From positions 1-24,971 of the forward strand of contig JAOZTO010000003.1 in assembly GCA_029942265.1 (NCBI GenBank): a stretch of 24,971 bases of DNA. Reading direction: 5' to 3'. The DNA is from Desulfocapsa sp. GTDB taxonomy: Bacteria > Desulfobacterota > Desulfobulbia > Desulfobulbales > Desulfocapsaceae. The stretch's first letter is position 1, and each line of letters begins with the position of its first letter. Positions 1 to 8,910 of the stretch are shown here, one piece after another. A model generated the notes under the pieces. The model was given only the letters and a program-made list of their open reading frames with translations, did not search any database and was not told the origin of the DNA. A program made the position numbers and the translations under genes.

Positions 1-59
1 CCTGCGGTAAAATTTTCCATTTATCTCGACATCGAACCAAAATGCTATTAAATCAGCAG

Positions 60-122
60 ACTCATAAATAACCCGTTGATTTAAATCAACGGACTCATTT
101 ATAAGTTTTTACGAATCCATCA
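60..122. repeat. Palindromic intergenic element, with an arm shared with the 20322-20466 element
   Basis: A perfect 20-base palindrome (CCGTTGATTT/AAATCAACGG) lies at 73-92. Outer arms at 60-72 and 93-106 extend it imperfectly (about 10 of 12 further positions pair, with a one-base bulge). Immediately to the right, 104-122 (AGTTTTTACGAATCCATCA) is identical to the reverse complement of 20322-20340. The element sits in the leader of the FrdB-like gene. It could fold as an RNA hairpin or be the remnant of a short mobile or REP-like repeat. No terminator-like T tract directly follows the palindrome. The window opens only 59 bases upstream, so whether it separates frdB from an upstream frdA cannot be seen. 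Confidence 0.7.
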
Positions 123-156
123 GAGCCTAATTATATAAAGAATAGAGACAGACATT

Positions 157-915
157 ATGAGCACAAATAGCATTAACCTCAGCCTTGAAATCTGGCGTCA
201 AAAAGATTCTAAAGCCAATGGTGACTTCGAAACCTACAGCCTGACAAACATCTCCACCGGAATGTCTTTTCTTGAAATGCTTGATGTTTTAAATGAGCAA
301 CTCACCAGAGAAGGCCGTGACCCAGTAGCATTTGATCATGATTGTCGTGAAGGAATATGTGGAATGTGTGGTGCTGTCATCAATGGCATTGCTCATGGTC
401 CCGAACCTGAGACCACACTCTGTCAGTTGCATATGCGCCATTTCAACGATGGCGACACACTTGTTATCGAACCTTTCCGTTCTCGTGCCTTCCCCATTCG
501 TAAAGATCTGGTAACAGATCGAAGCGCACTTGACAGAATTATTCAAGCAGGTGGCTATGTCTCTGTCAACACTGGTGGAACGCCCGATGGAAATTCAACT
601 CCAATCCCATCTGCCACATCTGAACTTTCTATGGATGCTGCGTCCTGCATTGGTTGTGGTGCATGTGTAGCCAGTTGTCCAAATGGTGCTGCAATGCTTT
701 TCACAAGTGCCAAGATTTCACAGCTTTGTCTGCTTCCGCAAGGACACCCTGAACGCAAAGAGCGGGCTCTTGCCATGGTATCGACAATGGATAATGAAGG
801 CTTTGGAAACTGCACCAATGAACGGGAATGTGAAGCTGTCTGTCCAAAGGGAATATCTATCAGAAATATTGCCACAATGAACAGAGAGTTTGTAAAAGCA
901 TCTTTTTTTGCGTAA
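157..915 (+). CDS. Succinate dehydrogenase/fumarate reductase iron-sulfur subunit (FrdB/SdhB-like)
   Basis: This is the electron-transfer subunit of a membrane-bound succinate:quinone or quinol:fumarate oxidoreductase. It carries electrons between the flavoprotein (FrdA/SdhA) and the quinone-binding membrane anchor. All eleven expected cluster cysteines are present in 252 residues, the usual family length. C63, C68, C71 and C89 fit the [2Fe-2S] site ([10 protein letters not shown]). C164, C167, C170 and C229 fit the [4Fe-4S] site. C174, C219 and C225 fit the [3Fe-4S] site. The N-terminal half is a plant-type ferredoxin domain and the C-terminal half an alpha-helical 2x4Fe-4S-like domain. No FrdA or FrdC is visible: they would have to lie left of the window. 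The start ATG has only a weak purine-rich leader (AGAGACAG). The next genes on the same strand are a flavoprotein and a small cytochrome, so a non-standard partner is possible. Family assignment is secure; direction of catalysis is not. Confidence 0.93.
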   Translation: MSTNSINLSLEIWRQKDSKANGDFETYSLTNISTGMSFLEMLDVLNEQLTREGRDPVAFDHDCREGICGMCGAVINGIAHGPEPETTLCQLHMRHFNDGDTLVIEPFRSRAFPIRKDLVTDRSALDRIIQAGGYVSVNTGGTPDGNSTPIPSATSELSMDAASCIGCGACVASCPNGAAMLFTSAKISQLCLLPQGHPERKERALAMVSTMDNEGFGNCTNERECEAVCPKGISIRNIATMNREFVKASFFA

Positions 916-942
916 ACTCCTACGTTGTAACTTGATTCATTA

Positions 943-1974
943 ATGCATGTCCATACTCTTATTATTGGCGCAGGACCTGGTGGTCTCTCCTGTGCCAAAA
1001 TACTTGCTGATCATGGTATCGACACTCTCCTTATAGAACGTAATAATGATATTGGCTCTAAAGTCTGCGCTGGTGGAGTTACCTGGAGTGGCTTAATCAG
1101 CCGTCTGCCAGAAACACTTGTCGAAAAATCTTTTCCGCATCAATTTGTAAAAACTCCCCTCCAAAGCATAACTGTTTGCGAAAAACAACCAATCATTGCC
1201 ACTGTAAACCGTATTCGGCTTGGGCAACACATGGCCCACATTGCTAGGGATGCTGGGGCGAATATTCGTACCGGATTATTGCTTCGCCAAGTCAAACCCT
1301 CCTCCATTTGTGTTCAAGATACAACGACTGGTGAGAATGAGGAAATCAGTTATGACTATCTGGTCGGTGCTGATGGATCAAACTCCCCTGTTCGCAGGTA
1401 TTTACAACTTGATAGTAAAGAGATTGGTGTTGGTATCAACTACCAGATTCCTGGCGATATCAACCGTATGGAATGGCACCTCAATAATACCTTGTTTGGA
1501 AATGGATATGGCTGGATTTTCCCCCATGCCAACACTATTTCCATTGGCGCTTATGCCGCAAGAAGTACCATGCCTGCTGCACAATTGCAGAAAAACCTAA
1601 TTCAATGGGCATCACTTCAAGGCTACGATCTCAACAAACAACCTGCACAAGCCGGATCTATTAATTATGGCTTTCAAGGTTGGAACTTTGGTAAAACATT
1701 CCTAATTGGGGATGCCGCAGGACTTGCATCAGGGCTTACCGGTGAAGGAATCTATCCTGCGATTATATCAGGTGAACAGGTTGCACTCACCATAGTTAAT
1801 TCCGCCCATTCATCATCTGTCATGGATACCTTAATCCGCACCCACGCAAAACATAGCAAGGCATTAAGAATCAGCGGTAAAAATGGACTCTTAAATTCAC
1901 TTTTAGGAGAACTGGTGACACTAGGACTTCGATCAGGTATAGTGCGCTTCAACAAACTCGAAATGGCATGTTAA
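943..1974 (+). CDS. Geranylgeranyl-reductase-family FAD-dependent oxidoreductase
   Basis: A 343-residue flavoprotein of the p-hydroxybenzoate-hydroxylase fold. The N-terminal dinucleotide-binding loop GAGPGG (residues 9-14) is followed by an acidic residue ending the second strand (IER, 31-33). Mid-protein is the GADGSNSPVR motif (142-151), and the FAD-binding GDAAG motif is at 256-260. C42 (KVCAGG) and GYGWIFP (188-194) match residues typical of the geranylgeranyl reductase family. Members hydrogenate isoprenoid double bonds in archaeal lipids, chlorophyll side chains or menaquinone tails. In bacteria without archaeal lipids the substrate is often unknown; a quinone or polyprenyl chain is a reasonable guess. 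The start ATG lies 27 bases after the FrdB-like stop with no clear ribosome-binding site, suggesting cotranscription. The iron-sulfur and cytochrome neighbours hint at an electron source, but this is inference. Confidence 0.85.
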   Translation: MHVHTLIIGAGPGGLSCAKILADHGIDTLLIERNNDIGSKVCAGGVTWSGLISRLPETLVEKSFPHQFVKTPLQSITVCEKQPIIATVNRIRLGQHMAHIARDAGANIRTGLLLRQVKPSSICVQDTTTGENEEISYDYLVGADGSNSPVRRYLQLDSKEIGVGINYQIPGDINRMEWHLNNTLFGNGYGWIFPHANTISIGAYAARSTMPAAQLQKNLIQWASLQGYDLNKQPAQAGSINYGFQGWNFGKTFLIGDAAGLASGLTGEGIYPAIISGEQVALTIVNSAHSSSVMDTLIRTHAKHSKALRISGKNGLLNSLLGELVTLGLRSGIVRFNKLEMAC

Positions 1975-2011
1975 CCATCCCGGCTACCCTTTTACTTCTC
2001 ACGGTCTAATT

Positions 2012-2281
2012 ATGAGCCAAACAAAAAAGAAAAAGACACTGTTAATCAATATCCTCTTTGCTTTTACATTAGTCGGAATTCTTCTTTTCCTGTCAAGGGC
2101 TCCTGAGATCACAACACCTTCACTTCCGCACGATGATGACCACAACCGTTTTTTCTCCATGAAGAAAAAAGTGGCTGGTCAACTTTGCGTTGAGTGTCAT
2201 CTGCCTGATGATGTTTACGAAATCCACAAAGACACAACCCCTAATACCAACCGTTGCCTCTTTTGTCATCGACGTGATTAA
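2012..2281 (+). CDS. Small membrane-anchored protein with two haem c motifs
   Basis: An 89-residue protein with a lysine-rich N-terminus (residues 4-8), one hydrophobic segment (about 9-28) acting as an uncleaved signal anchor, and a short periplasmic part. That part carries two CXXCH haem-attachment motifs, CVECH (59-63) and CLFCH (82-86). Both haems would be attached covalently in the periplasm by cytochrome c maturation. Additional histidines (H40, H44, H72) could serve as distal ligands. I do not recognise a named family; it resembles the short diheme fragments of multihaem cytochromes common in sulfate-reducing bacteria. It starts 37 bases after the flavoprotein gene on the same strand and ends only 23 bases before convergent pepN. 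It is probably the last gene of the redox cluster. Role unknown: electron transfer to or from the FrdB-like/flavoprotein pair is inferred. Confidence 0.8.
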   Translation: MSQTKKKKTLLINILFAFTLVGILLFLSRAPEITTPSLPHDDDHNRFFSMKKKVAGQLCVECHLPDDVYEIHKDTTPNTNRCLFCHRRD

Positions 2282-2304
2282 GAGGATACCTGATACGAGC
2301 ATTC

Positions 2305-4932
2305 TCAGTCATTCAAACTTCTACTCACCATTTCAAAAACATCCCCTGAGATTCCTTTCTTCTCTGCAATTTTGTGCAGCTGCTCTTTCATTAATCTCTG
2401 ACGCTTCGTATCATATCGTTTCCACATTGAAAAAGGGGTCAACAATCTTGACGCAATCTGAGGGTTAGTGGAATCAAGCAAGCAGATTTGTTCAGCAATA
2501 AAACGATACCCTGCCCCATCTGATCGATGAAAACAGAAATGGTTGCCACCAAATGCACCAATTAAAGAACGTATTTTATTGGGATTAGAAATTGAAAAAG
2601 CCTGATGCTTCAATAAGTCCTGAACAGCTGTCAAGGTGGATGGCAAACTAGATGTAGCCTGCAAACTAAGCCATTTATCCATTACCAGTCCATCATCCTG
2701 CCACTGTTCATAAAAATGATTTAGCAACTGCTGTCGCTCGGGAATCTCACAATGACTGAGTGCTGCAAGTACAGCAATACTATCTGTCATATTTTGACTT
2801 TCATGATACTGTTGCACCGCAAGATCAACATCTGTTTGCGGTGGCTGTTTCCTTGCTAACAAATACGACAGACACACATTTTTTAATCGTCTTTGTCCCA
2901 TGCTTTCAGGGCTTATACTATATTCTCCAATATCACAATTTTCAGTCCAAATCTGCCTAAAGTCATCCTGCAAAAGAGTTTGTAATTCCTGGCAGACAGC
3001 TATCCGTGCCTTATGTAAAAAATCCGGGTCAATCAATTGCATTTGCTGTGCAAGATAATTCTCTTCTGGCAAGCTGAGTGCCATAGCTAAAAGGGATTTG
3101 TCACTTTTTCTATCTAATAAAATCTGTTTTATTGCACAACCAAAGAGAGGATCAAAAACAGGTGAATCCCCCTTTTGTAATGCATCAACCACTTCAAGAA
3201 TCACAGATTCACTGAACCGAAAAGCCGCATCCCATCGATTAAATGGATCTGAGTCATTTGCCATTAGGAATGCGAGTTGTTCCCTGTCCTGCCAAGATTT
3301 GATTTTAACAGGAGCCGAAAAGTTTCGTAATAATGACAATACTGGCTTTTCTGGCAGATCTTCAAAAATATAGGATTTTTTTTCACTTGTTAATTGAAGA
3401 ATACTGCCACCTGGAATAATTTCCCTTCCCTGCGAATCAAGCAATCCAAAACAGAGCGGAATATGAAATGGTTTCTTTTTTCCTTGAGGCTGTCCAGGTG
3501 TTGACGTACAATTTTGAGCGATATGAATTATGTACTTTCTTTGCTCTTCGTTCCACTCTTCTTCAACTGTTAGTTCTGGTGTGCCGGATTGGCTATACCA
3601 GAGTGTAAACTGATTAAGATCAACTCCTGATGCTGATTCCATAGCGGAAATAAAATCATCGCAGGTGACTGCTTGTCCATCATGCCGATCAAAATAAAGA
3701 TCTATTCCCTTGCAAAATTTCTCAGCACCAAGCAGGGTGTGCATCATGCGAATGACTTCAGCACCTTTGTTATAAATGGTGACTGTGTAAAAGTTATTGA
3801 TTTCAACAAAAGAATCCGGGCGTACCGGATGTGCCATGGGGCCTGCATCTTCCCGGAATTGATGGCTTCGTAATATTCGTACATCTTCAATGCGTTGCAC
3901 CGCACGAGAATTCATATCTGAGGAGAACTCCTGATCTCGAAATACGGTGAGTCCCTCCTTCAAGCTCAATTGAAACCAGTCACGGCAAGTGACTCTATTT
4001 CCCGTCCAGTTATGGAAGTATTCGTGGGCGATTACACCTTCTACACCCAAGTAATCCTGATCTGTTGCAGTTTCCTGACTTGCTAGTACATATTTGGAAT
4101 TAAAGACATTGAGACCTTTGTTCTCCATGGCTCCCATATTAAAATCATCCACTGCCACGATCATATACATATCAAGATCATATTCCAGGCCATACTGTTC
4201 TTCATCCCACTGCATACTTTTCTTCAAAGACAACATGGCATGATCGCATTTGTTACGATTTCGTTCTTCCACATAAATTTTCAATTGCACAGTACGCCCA
4301 GACATGGTCGTAAATGAATCATCAAGAGATACCAAATCACCCGCCACAAGTGCAAAAAGATAGCAGGGTTTCGGGAATGGGTCTTCCCAAACTGCAAAAT
4401 GACGGCCATCTTCAAGATCTCCAGCCTCAATACGATTTCCATTGGAAAGCAATACTGGACATTTTTTCTTTTTCGCTTCAATACGAGTTGTAAAGCGTGC
4501 CATAACATCAGGCCTGTCGAGATAGTACGTTATCTTCCTGAATCCTTCTGCCTCACATTGGGTGCAAAAATTACCACTGGATCTGTACAGTCCTTCAAGA
4601 GCTGTATTTTTATCTGGAAATATTCTAGTACTTATTTCGAGTGTGAATGAGTCTGGTACAGATATGAGAGTCAAGCCGTTTTCATCTATTACATAGTTGT
4701 CAGGACCTTGTTTTTCATCGTCAATGACGATACTCAGCAATTCAAGTTCCTGCCCATTTAGCTGTAGATCTTTTCCAGTATCATCTGTATCTGAATTTCT
4801 GACATAGAGCGTTTTAGCATTCACGATGCAGTCAGTATCGTTTAATATGAAATCCAGATAGAGTTCAGTCGCAAAAAATCGAGGGGATTGATAATCCCTA
4901 CGGTAGATAGTGTTGTGTTTTTTTTCAGACAT
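2305..4932 (-). CDS. pepN: Aminopeptidase N (M1 family zinc metallopeptidase)
   Basis: A cytoplasmic zinc exopeptidase that removes N-terminal residues from peptides late in protein turnover. With the chosen start the protein is 875 residues, close to E. coli PepN (870). The reading frame extends upstream to 5007, but that extension lacks family resemblance, whereas starting at the Met of MSEKKHNT (4932) puts the first conserved block (YRRDYQSP) where PepN has it. The substrate-binding GAMEN motif is at 267-271, the zinc motif HEYFH at 303-307 (ligands H303, H307) and the third ligand at E326 in NWTGNRVTCRDWFQLSLKEG. These positions are shifted by six from E. coli. The C-terminal half is the helical bowl typical of PepN. 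There is no signal peptide. A purine-rich GGGAAAAAG lies upstream of the start. It diverges from dapL, with 112 bases between the two starts. Confidence 0.96.
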   Translation of the reverse strand: MSEKKHNTIYRRDYQSPRFFATELYLDFILNDTDCIVNAKTLYVRNSDTDDTGKDLQLNGQELELLSIVIDDEKQGPDNYVIDENGLTLISVPDSFTLEISTRIFPDKNTALEGLYRSSGNFCTQCEAEGFRKITYYLDRPDVMARFTTRIEAKKKKCPVLLSNGNRIEAGDLEDGRHFAVWEDPFPKPCYLFALVAGDLVSLDDSFTTMSGRTVQLKIYVEERNRNKCDHAMLSLKKSMQWDEEQYGLEYDLDMYMIVAVDDFNMGAMENKGLNVFNSKYVLASQETATDQDYLGVEGVIAHEYFHNWTGNRVTCRDWFQLSLKEGLTVFRDQEFSSDMNSRAVQRIEDVRILRSHQFREDAGPMAHPVRPDSFVEINNFYTVTIYNKGAEVIRMMHTLLGAEKFCKGIDLYFDRHDGQAVTCDDFISAMESASGVDLNQFTLWYSQSGTPELTVEEEWNEEQRKYIIHIAQNCTSTPGQPQGKKKPFHIPLCFGLLDSQGREIIPGGSILQLTSEKKSYIFEDLPEKPVLSLLRNFSAPVKIKSWQDREQLAFLMANDSDPFNRWDAAFRFSESVILEVVDALQKGDSPVFDPLFGCAIKQILLDRKSDKSLLAMALSLPEENYLAQQMQLIDPDFLHKARIAVCQELQTLLQDDFRQIWTENCDIGEYSISPESMGQRRLKNVCLSYLLARKQPPQTDVDLAVQQYHESQNMTDSIAVLAALSHCEIPERQQLLNHFYEQWQDDGLVMDKWLSLQATSSLPSTLTAVQDLLKHQAFSISNPNKIRSLIGAFGGNHFCFHRSDGAGYRFIAEQICLLDSTNPQIASRLLTPFSMWKRYDTKRQRLMKEQLHKIAEKKGISGDVFEMVSRSLND

Positions 4933-4968
4933 TTTTTTCTTTTTCCCGAGTGTTGAATCCAGTTGGCG

Positions 4969-4997
4969 TTGACAGTTGCAGAATTCCAGTTTACATT
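4969..4997 (+). promoter_or_regulatory. Sigma70-type promoter for dapL
   Basis: TTGACA at 4969-4974 (perfect -35 consensus), a 17-base spacer, and TACATT at 4992-4997 (-10, four of six matches). It lies about 48 bases upstream of the dapL ATG, which has AAGGT at a normal ribosome-binding position. Transcription start not tested. Confidence 0.65.
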
Positions 4998-5044
4998 CAG
5001 CGTACACTTAAGCACAAACTATATCAAACTTTAAGGTAAAATCC

Positions 5045-6268
5045 ATGATCAAAATCAATGAACATTATCTCAAACTCCAGGCATCATATCTTTTCTCCAA
5101 TATTGCAAAAAAAGTCACTGACTTTCAAACTGCAAATCCAGACAAAGAAATTATCCGTTTAGGTATTGGAGATGTAACCCATGCCCTACCACAAGCATGC
5201 ACGGAAGCATTTCATGCCGCTGTTGACGAAATGGCTGTGGACAGTAGTTTTCGTGGATATGGCCCTGAACAAGGGTATGACTTTCTGCGTGAGGCTATTG
5301 CTGAAAACGATTTCCAGTCACGTGGTGCCGATATTTCCGCAGATGAAATTTTTGTGAGTGATGGTGCAAAATGTGATACTGGAAATATTCAAGAACTCTT
5401 TACCTTAGATGCAAAGATTGCCCTTCCCGATCCAGTTTACCCCGTGTACCTGGACACCAATGTAATGGCTGGCCGTACCGGGGACTTCTGTGATGGTCGT
5501 TACGAAGGAATTATCTATCTTAATTCTACTAAAGAAAACAACTTTGTCCCAGGTCTCCCGACAGAAACACCGGATCTTATTTATCTCTGTTTCCCCAATA
5601 ACCCCACAGGATCAACCATAACTAAGGCAGAATTGCAAACATGGGTTGAATATGCCAAAGAAAATAAGGCATTGATCCTCTTTGACGCTGCTTACGAATC
5701 CTTTATCCGTGACGAAGCGCTACCAAGATCTATTTATGAAGTGGACGGTGCAAGGGAAGTTGCCATTGAATTCCGATCTTTTTCTAAAAATGCCGGATTT
5801 ACCGGAACTAGATGCGCCTATACCGTTGTTCCAAAAGAGTGCACAGCCTTTGATGCAAAAGGTGTAAAACAACTCATTCATCCTCTCTGGAACCGCCGCC
5901 ATTGCACTAAATTCAACGGTGTTTCCTATCCAGTACAACGTGCCGCAGAAGCTGTTTATAGCGAAGCTGGAAAAATACAAACTACCAATCTTGTTGCCGG
6001 ATATCTGAAAAATGCGGCTCTTATTGCAAAGGAAATCAACACTCTTGGCTATGACTTTGTGGGCGGCGCTAACTCGCCCTATATCTGGATTGAAGCCAAA
6101 GGGGATTCCTGGGAGTTCTTTGATATGCTACTCAACAAAACAGGCGTTGTTTGTACACCAGGTGCTGGTTTTGGAAAATGTGGTGAGGGATATATCCGAC
6201 TTTCTGCTTTCAATTCTTACGAAAATGTTGAGCAGGCAATGCTTCGTATTAAAGAGACACTTGTTTGA
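5045..6268 (+). CDS. dapL: LL-diaminopimelate aminotransferase
   Basis: A PLP-dependent fold-type I aminotransferase. It converts tetrahydrodipicolinate directly to LL-2,6-diaminopimelate using glutamate, bypassing the acylated intermediates of the DapC/D/E route, and so supplies peptidoglycan and lysine precursors. At 407 residues it has the normal DapL length (about 410). The N-terminal [14 protein letters not shown] segment, the RLGIGD motif (38-43), [15 protein letters not shown], and FPNNPTG (183-189) are all characteristic. The Schiff-base lysine is K248 in [10 protein letters not shown]. The start ATG has AAGGT about 8-12 bases upstream and a well-formed promoter. It appears monocistronic, ending at a hairpin shared with convergent ispH. 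DapL occurs in a limited set of bacteria including Desulfobacterota, which supports the taxonomic inference. Confidence 0.96.
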   Translation: MIKINEHYLKLQASYLFSNIAKKVTDFQTANPDKEIIRLGIGDVTHALPQACTEAFHAAVDEMAVDSSFRGYGPEQGYDFLREAIAENDFQSRGADISADEIFVSDGAKCDTGNIQELFTLDAKIALPDPVYPVYLDTNVMAGRTGDFCDGRYEGIIYLNSTKENNFVPGLPTETPDLIYLCFPNNPTGSTITKAELQTWVEYAKENKALILFDAAYESFIRDEALPRSIYEVDGAREVAIEFRSFSKNAGFTGTRCAYTVVPKECTAFDAKGVKQLIHPLWNRRHCTKFNGVSYPVQRAAEAVYSEAGKIQTTNLVAGYLKNAALIAKEINTLGYDFVGGANSPYIWIEAKGDSWEFFDMLLNKTGVVCTPGAGFGKCGEGYIRLSAFNSYENVEQAMLRIKETLV

Positions 6269-6287
6269 ACTCTTTAGAGTAGAATTG

Positions 6288-6306
6288 CCTAGGAGCTTGT
6301 CCTAGG
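6288..6306. terminator. Hairpin between convergent dapL and ispH
   Basis: CCTAGGA (6288-6294), loop GCTTG, TCCTAGG (6300-6306): a seven-base perfect stem. A second small hairpin AATCG-TTTT-CGATT (6307-6320) follows directly. It lies between the dapL stop (6268) and the ispH stop (6341), which are convergent. The T tracts are short, so efficiency as an intrinsic terminator is uncertain; a bidirectional terminator is the likely role. Confidence 0.5.
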
Positions 6307-6340
6307 AATCGTTTTCGATTAATAGTGCATGTTCATATTT

Positions 6341-7291
6341 TTACTTCCTACTTTGAAGGACTGCCGGTTCAAAAATAAGGCGTTCCTCTTTGCCATCCAT
6401 TTCTTCAAATTGATCAAATTCCCGTTTCTGTAAAAATCTGATTACATTCTGCACCAGCTGTTCTGGTGCAGAAGCGCCTGCTGTAATGCAGATAGTAGAT
6501 ACATTGTGCAACCAATTCATATCTATATCATGCTCGTCATCAATAAGATATCCGCGCATCCCCGAGCGTTCACCAACTTCTCTTAATCTGTTTGAATTTG
6601 AACTGTTCTTAGATCCTACAACAAGCAGAAGATCACATCGCTCTCCTAGATCTCGCATGGCACGTTGACGATTCAAGGTTGCATAGCAAATATTTGATTT
6701 TGGCCCTCTGATCTCAGGGAACCGCTGAGACAGCGTTTCGACAATTACTGTAATGTCATCCTGGCTTAAGGTGGTTTGCGTTACATAGGCTACCTTACTA
6801 CCGTCCTGAACCTCAACCTGTTCAGCCTCCTCAACCGTTGTAATAACATGAACATTCCCCGCAACACGTCCTGCTGTACCTTCAACCTCAGGGTGATTAT
6901 GATATCCAATAATCAAAACATCGTAACCTTCTGCATAATATTTTTCTACCATGTTATGCACCGACCCCACAAGAGGACAGGTGCCGTCTATGGTACGTAG
7001 TCCTAGGCTTTTTGCTCGCATCTCTGTCGCAACAGAAACGCCATGCGCACTAAAAATACAAATGGCATTTCGTGGCACATCAACCAGATCATCAACAAAA
7101 ATAGTTCCCATCCGTTCGAGTCCATGTACCACATGTTTATTATGAACAATTTCATGAAGCACATAAATTGGCGGTCCGTACTGTTTTAACGCCAATTGTA
7201 CTGTGGATATTGCACGTTCAACACCGGCGCAAAATCCTCGTGGATTTGCCAAAATTATTTTTTTACCTGTTTTTCCCATGATTATTCCCAT
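6341..7291 (-). CDS. ispH: 4-hydroxy-3-methylbut-2-enyl diphosphate reductase (IspH/LytB)
   Basis: The last enzyme of the MEP (non-mevalonate) isoprenoid pathway. It reduces HMBPP to isopentenyl and dimethylallyl diphosphate using a [4Fe-4S] cluster. The N-terminal ANPRGFCAGVERAI block is diagnostic. The three cluster cysteines are C21, C105 (DGTCPLVGSVH) and C202 (SNICYATLNRQ). The proton-relay glutamate sits in HPEVEGT (about residue 135). Length is 316, usual for the family. Two in-frame ATGs lie at the start (7291 and 7279). The second has GGGAATAATC ahead of it, a better ribosome-binding site, so the true protein may be four residues shorter. It is a single-gene unit with convergent dapL downstream. 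Its product would feed any isoprenoid made or modified by the flavoprotein at 943-1974, but they are far apart and on opposite strands. Confidence 0.96.
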   Translation of the reverse strand: MGIIMGKTGKKIILANPRGFCAGVERAISTVQLALKQYGPPIYVLHEIVHNKHVVHGLERMGTIFVDDLVDVPRNAICIFSAHGVSVATEMRAKSLGLRTIDGTCPLVGSVHNMVEKYYAEGYDVLIIGYHNHPEVEGTAGRVAGNVHVITTVEEAEQVEVQDGSKVAYVTQTTLSQDDITVIVETLSQRFPEIRGPKSNICYATLNRQRAMRDLGERCDLLLVVGSKNSSNSNRLREVGERSGMRGYLIDDEHDIDMNWLHNVSTICITAGASAPEQLVQNVIRFLQKREFDQFEEMDGKEERLIFEPAVLQSRK

Positions 7292-7575
7292 TTATGAGTC
7301 TGTCTATTCAAGCAATTATTTTCCGATTATACAACAGTCACAAGTTTTTTTGTATTAATCTTTCGTAGTTGATGTTCAGATGTACTGCATCCGAATAGTA
7401 ATCTTTCCACATTTTGAATTTGACTTAGTAGCATATAGAGTTTAAAAGATTATATGTAACTATTAAAACAGCACTTCATCTCCGTTTATCCGGAATCCAG
7501 TGCATTTTTTTCACTCATATCAGTTCTACTTCATTCACTTTATTGATAAAACTTCAAAAAAAAGGATAACTACCC
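7292..7575. promoter_or_regulatory. Divergent intergenic region with a candidate promoter for the alcohol dehydrogenase
   Basis: A 284-base gap between divergent ispH and the alcohol dehydrogenase; no convincing gene is present. On the + strand TTGACT (7420-7425), a 17-base spacer and TAAAAG (7443-7448) form a plausible sigma70 promoter, leaving an untranslated leader of about 120 bases. The AT-rich remainder shows no riboswitch that I recognise. A promoter for ispH must also lie here but I could not single one out. Confidence 0.45.
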
Positions 7576-8757
7576 ATGACCTCTCCACAAACATTCACAG
7601 TCACCCAACCAACTCAAATTCAATTTGGCGCAGGCGCCATTGCAAACCTTGCCGAAACTGTAAAGAATTTCAATGGCAGCAAGGTATTCCTCGTAGTTGA
7701 TCCAGGCCTTGTAGAAGCCGGACTCATAACTCCTATCACCGCAACATTGAAGAAGGCTAAAATCCCTTTCACTCTTTATGATAAGATAGACCCTGAACCA
7801 GGATTAAAACTTGCCGACAAAGGTGCAAGGCTTGCTAAAAAAGCAAAATGCGACTGTGTAGTTGGCGTCGGTGGCGGTTCTGCAATGGACGTAGCAAAAG
7901 CCATCGCAATCCTGATCACAAATGGCGGTAAAGCTGTTGATTACTTGGGTCTTGGACTTATCAAAAAACCAGGTGTTCCAAAAATTATGGTTCCCACCTC
8001 TTCAGGGACTGGTGCTGAAGTAACATTTACAGCCGTATTCATCAATGAAAAAACTGGTTCCAAAGGCGGAATGAATGGTGATCATCTCTATCCAGACGCT
8101 GCCATCCTTGATCCAGAACTCACAACAAGCTTACCTCCCCATGTTACGGCTTTCACAGGAATTGATGCATTGACTCATGCACTTGAAGCATATACTTCAA
8201 CTCAGGCGCACCTCATTTCAGAAATGTATTCACTTGAGGCCATCAGTCTTATTGCAGACAATCTCCCAGCGGCTTATGCTAACGGAGATAACATTCCAGC
8301 ACGCTCTGCCATGCTCATGGGTTCACTTCTTGGCGGTAAAGCACTTGCAACTGCAGGAGTTGGCCTGGTTCATGCCATGGCCTATCCAATGGGTGGAATG
8401 TTTGGTATACCGCATGGACTTGCTAATGCAGTTCTTCTTCCATACGTGGTGGAATATAACCTTATTGGAAATCTTGAAAAATTTGCAATAGTTGCAGAAA
8501 CGCTTGGACAAAATACCGATGATCTCACATTACGTGAATCAGCAAGCCTCTGTGTTGGCGCACTCTTTAACTTAAATGATGATGTTGGTATCCCTGCAAC
8601 ACTTAAAGATCTCGACATCCCATTTGATGCAATTCCGGAAATGGCCGAGATTGCCCTTACTGTGACTAGACCAGTTGAGAACAATCCTCGAAAACCATCA
8701 CTTGAGGATGTTATCGCAATATACCAAACTGCCTTTAGTGGCGATGTTCCATTTTAA
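7576..8757 (+). CDS. Iron-containing alcohol dehydrogenase (type III ADH)
   Basis: A 393-residue NAD(P)-dependent dehydrogenase of the Fe-ADH superfamily, likely oxidising short-chain alcohols or reducing aldehydes in the cytoplasm. The N-terminal half has the nucleotide-binding loop GGGSAMDVAK (99-108). The C-terminal helical half carries the metal ligands D197 and H201 (GIDALTHALEAY), H266 (GLVHAMAYPMGG) and H280 (GIPHGLANA), which are intact. PTSSGTGAEVT at 140-150 is also typical. Exact substrate (ethanol, 1,3-propanediol, butanol, lactaldehyde) cannot be told from the sequence. AAAGGA lies about 12 bases before the ATG. The gene is flanked by its own candidate promoter and a strong terminator, so it is probably monocistronic. 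In sulfate reducers such enzymes allow alcohols to serve as electron donors (family knowledge). Confidence 0.93.
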   Translation: MTSPQTFTVTQPTQIQFGAGAIANLAETVKNFNGSKVFLVVDPGLVEAGLITPITATLKKAKIPFTLYDKIDPEPGLKLADKGARLAKKAKCDCVVGVGGGSAMDVAKAIAILITNGGKAVDYLGLGLIKKPGVPKIMVPTSSGTGAEVTFTAVFINEKTGSKGGMNGDHLYPDAAILDPELTTSLPPHVTAFTGIDALTHALEAYTSTQAHLISEMYSLEAISLIADNLPAAYANGDNIPARSAMLMGSLLGGKALATAGVGLVHAMAYPMGGMFGIPHGLANAVLLPYVVEYNLIGNLEKFAIVAETLGQNTDDLTLRESASLCVGALFNLNDDVGIPATLKDLDIPFDAIPEMAEIALTVTRPVENNPRKPSLEDVIAIYQTAFSGDVPF

Positions 8758-8784
8758 CAAAAAAAATCCTATAGTAACAAGTAT

Positions 8785-8812
8785 AAGCCCTCTCACTTAG
8801 AGGGCTTTTTTG
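8785..8812 (+). terminator. Intrinsic terminator after the alcohol dehydrogenase
   Basis: GCCCTCT (8787-8793), a five-base loop, AGAGGGC (8799-8805), followed by six T (8806-8811). This is a textbook rho-independent terminator 30 bases after the stop codon. The AA on the left can pair with the first T residues. Confidence 0.93.
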
Positions 8813-8910
8813 TTTAATTGTTTGATCCAAATATTGTTACTATTCACCAAGTGCCTCTCAATTAGCATAACACTGAACAGTCGCCCACTATTTACAATCT
8901 GGTTGAATAT

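Noticed and set aside
1..51. Open frame from position 1 ending at TAA 49-51, possible 3' end of an upstream gene
   Set aside because: Only 16 codons with no recognisable family pattern; another frame also stops at 8-10 (Leu-Arg-stop), so the upstream gene end cannot be assigned.
555..998. 147-codon frame on the minus strand
   Set aside because: Lies fully opposite the FrdB-like gene whose cysteine motifs are intact; composition is that of an antisense shadow.
4933..5007. 25-residue N-terminal extension of PepN
   Set aside because: Has no PepN counterpart and would overlap the dapL promoter at 4969-4997; catalytic residue numbering fits the shorter form.
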